DNA of 43,787 nt from Opitutus sp. GAS368 (GTDB lineage Bacteria; Verrucomicrobiota; Verrucomicrobiia; Opitutales; Opitutaceae). The stretch spans positions 1 to 43,787 of the forward strand of contig CAMDOF010000051.1 in NCBI GenBank assembly GCA_945903465.1, read 5' to 3'. The notes beneath the pieces were generated by a model that had not been told where the DNA came from, ran no database searches, and worked only from the letters and a program-made list of their open reading frames with translations. Shown here piece by piece: positions 43,074 to 43,787 of this stretch (its first letter is position 1; every line of letters begins with the position of its first letter). Both the position numbers and the translations under genes were made by a program.

Positions 43074-43787
43074 TCAAAGCCCGATTTCCACCTTCACGCG
43101 ATACGTCTGGCAGCAGGCGCGGAAATCGTCCAAGCCCAGATGGAGCAAATTAAGCAGGCGTTTGACCGATAACTCGCCCCGGTCAATGCCCCACGCCATC
43201 CGTTCGATGTAGCGTTGCGAAAACAAGGGGGAGCTGGCGGCTTGGGACGTTTTAGATGCGCTCCGGAGAACGGTGGACGTCAGTTCATCCGCCTTCAACC
43301 ACCCCAAGGCCACGACGCGCCAGCCGACGGCGGCAACCGACACATGAAAATGATCGGCCAGCACGGACAAGGTGTTTTTGAGGGACGATTGCGCCAGCAA
43401 CCTATCCCAGCGAGGCTTCAACTCCGCACCCGGCATCAGCAACGCATCCGCAAAATTGTCCGCGAGTTGTTCCGTCCGCTTCTGCTTGTAGCCGGTGGGG
43501 TTCAGACGGTCCACCCGTTCGGGCGGGAGCGCATCCCACGTCAGGACATGAAACAGTTCATGCGCCAAATCGAACGTTTTGCGCCCGGGCGATTCGGTGC
43601 GGTTGATGAGGATGGCATCGCCGGCGGCCAGTTGCACGGCGGCGCCGGAAACGCCTTTCGGCATATCCACTTCCAGGACGAGCAGGTTGAATTCGCTTTC
43701 CAAGGCGCTGACCAGCTTTTCCGCTGGAATATCGCCAAGTTGCAATTCGCGGCCCACCGCCTCGCCCGCCGCCTGCGCTTCTTCAAA
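43074..43787 (-). CDS. ImmA/IrrE-family metallo-endopeptidase, 5' end cut by window
   Basis: The frame stays open to the right edge, so the true start is outside; a GTG at 43757 is the only internal candidate near the beginning. The visible part (237 codons) has the zinc motif 'FDLAHELFHVLTWDA' (HExxH) and 'EQLADNFADALLMPGAEL' with the third ligand Glu, typical of ImmA/IrrE peptidases. These cleave repressor-type regulators (ImmA) or DdrO (IrrE). Many family members carry an N-terminal XRE-type helix-turn-helix, which may lie beyond the edge. It is transcribed with the PIN gene (9-bp gap). Confidence 0.88.
   Translation of the reverse strand, partial: FEEAQAAGEAVGRELQLGDIPAEKLVSALESEFNLLVLEVDMPKGVSGAAVQLAAGDAILINRTESPGRKTFDLAHELFHVLTWDALPPERVDRLNPTGYKQKRTEQLADNFADALLMPGAELKPRWDRLLAQSSLKNTLSVLADHFHVSVAAVGWRVVALGWLKADELTSTVLRSASKTSQAASSPLFSQRYIERMAWGIDRGELSVKRLLNLLHLGLDDFRACCQTYRVKVEIGL

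Noticed and set aside
43541..43786. Minus-strand frame of 81 codons at the right edge starting MKKRRRRARR
   Set aside because: It is an out-of-frame reading of the ImmA/IrrE gene, whose own frame runs open to the window edge.

Overview
The window is a GC-rich chromosomal segment of a Gram-negative, flagellated bacterium. WaaA (lipid A Kdo transferase), lipoprotein and signal peptides, and the fliD/fliS genes show this. Secreted proteins with dockerin-like 'LVELSRVIELY' tails and frequent starts without a Shine-Dalgarno sequence fit Verrucomicrobiota, probably Opitutaceae; that placement is from memory of family style, not from a search. I see no rRNA, tRNA, CRISPR array or insertion sequence.

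Layout: (1) 1-2400, minus strand: an EF-hand secreted protein with a GPGG repeat, coupled to an apbE (flavin transferase) gene broken by two in-frame stops, and a (R)-mandelonitrile-lyase-like cupin. (2) 3114-6580: a rhomboid protease (plus strand), a small secreted protein and a secreted matrixin-type protease with two dockerin-like repeats (minus strand). (3) 6737-15931, minus strand: seven tightly packed genes, in order of transcription a GT4 glycosyltransferase, an MGDG-synthase-like GT28 glycosyltransferase, a diacylglycerol kinase-family enzyme, a PlcP-like metallophosphoesterase, polyphosphate kinase 1, an alpha/beta hydrolase and a GH3-type acyl-adenylating enzyme. Together these read as a phosphorus-economy and membrane-remodelling operon: phospholipid to diacylglycerol to glycolipid, with phosphate stored as polyphosphate. 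A PHO-box-like element with a correctly spaced -10, and a 13-bp tandem repeat array, lie upstream. (4) 16287-20340: a ClC channel with CBS domains, a small membrane protein and a ChrA-type transporter. (5) 20558-27512: a SNF2 helicase, WaaA and an M16 peptidase. (6) 27551-31206, minus strand: a flagellar cluster (fliD, lipoprotein, FlgM-like, fliS, FliT-like) with one perfect and one near-perfect sigma-28 promoter. (7) 31452-39204: an esterase/SMP-30 fusion, ribD and an MBL-fold hydrolase on the minus strand, then leuB and alaS on the plus strand. (8) 39388-43787, minus strand: an M20 peptidase followed by the edge of a defence island, with an ImmA/IrrE peptidase (cut by the window edge), a PIN-domain protein and a frameshifted, C-terminally truncated BREX pglZ.

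The most interesting items are the seven-gene lipid/polyphosphate operon with its putative PhoB-type promoter and adjoining 13-bp repeats, the sigma-28 promoters that tie unnamed small genes to flagellar assembly, and the decayed BREX edge carrying an ImmA-PIN gene pair.
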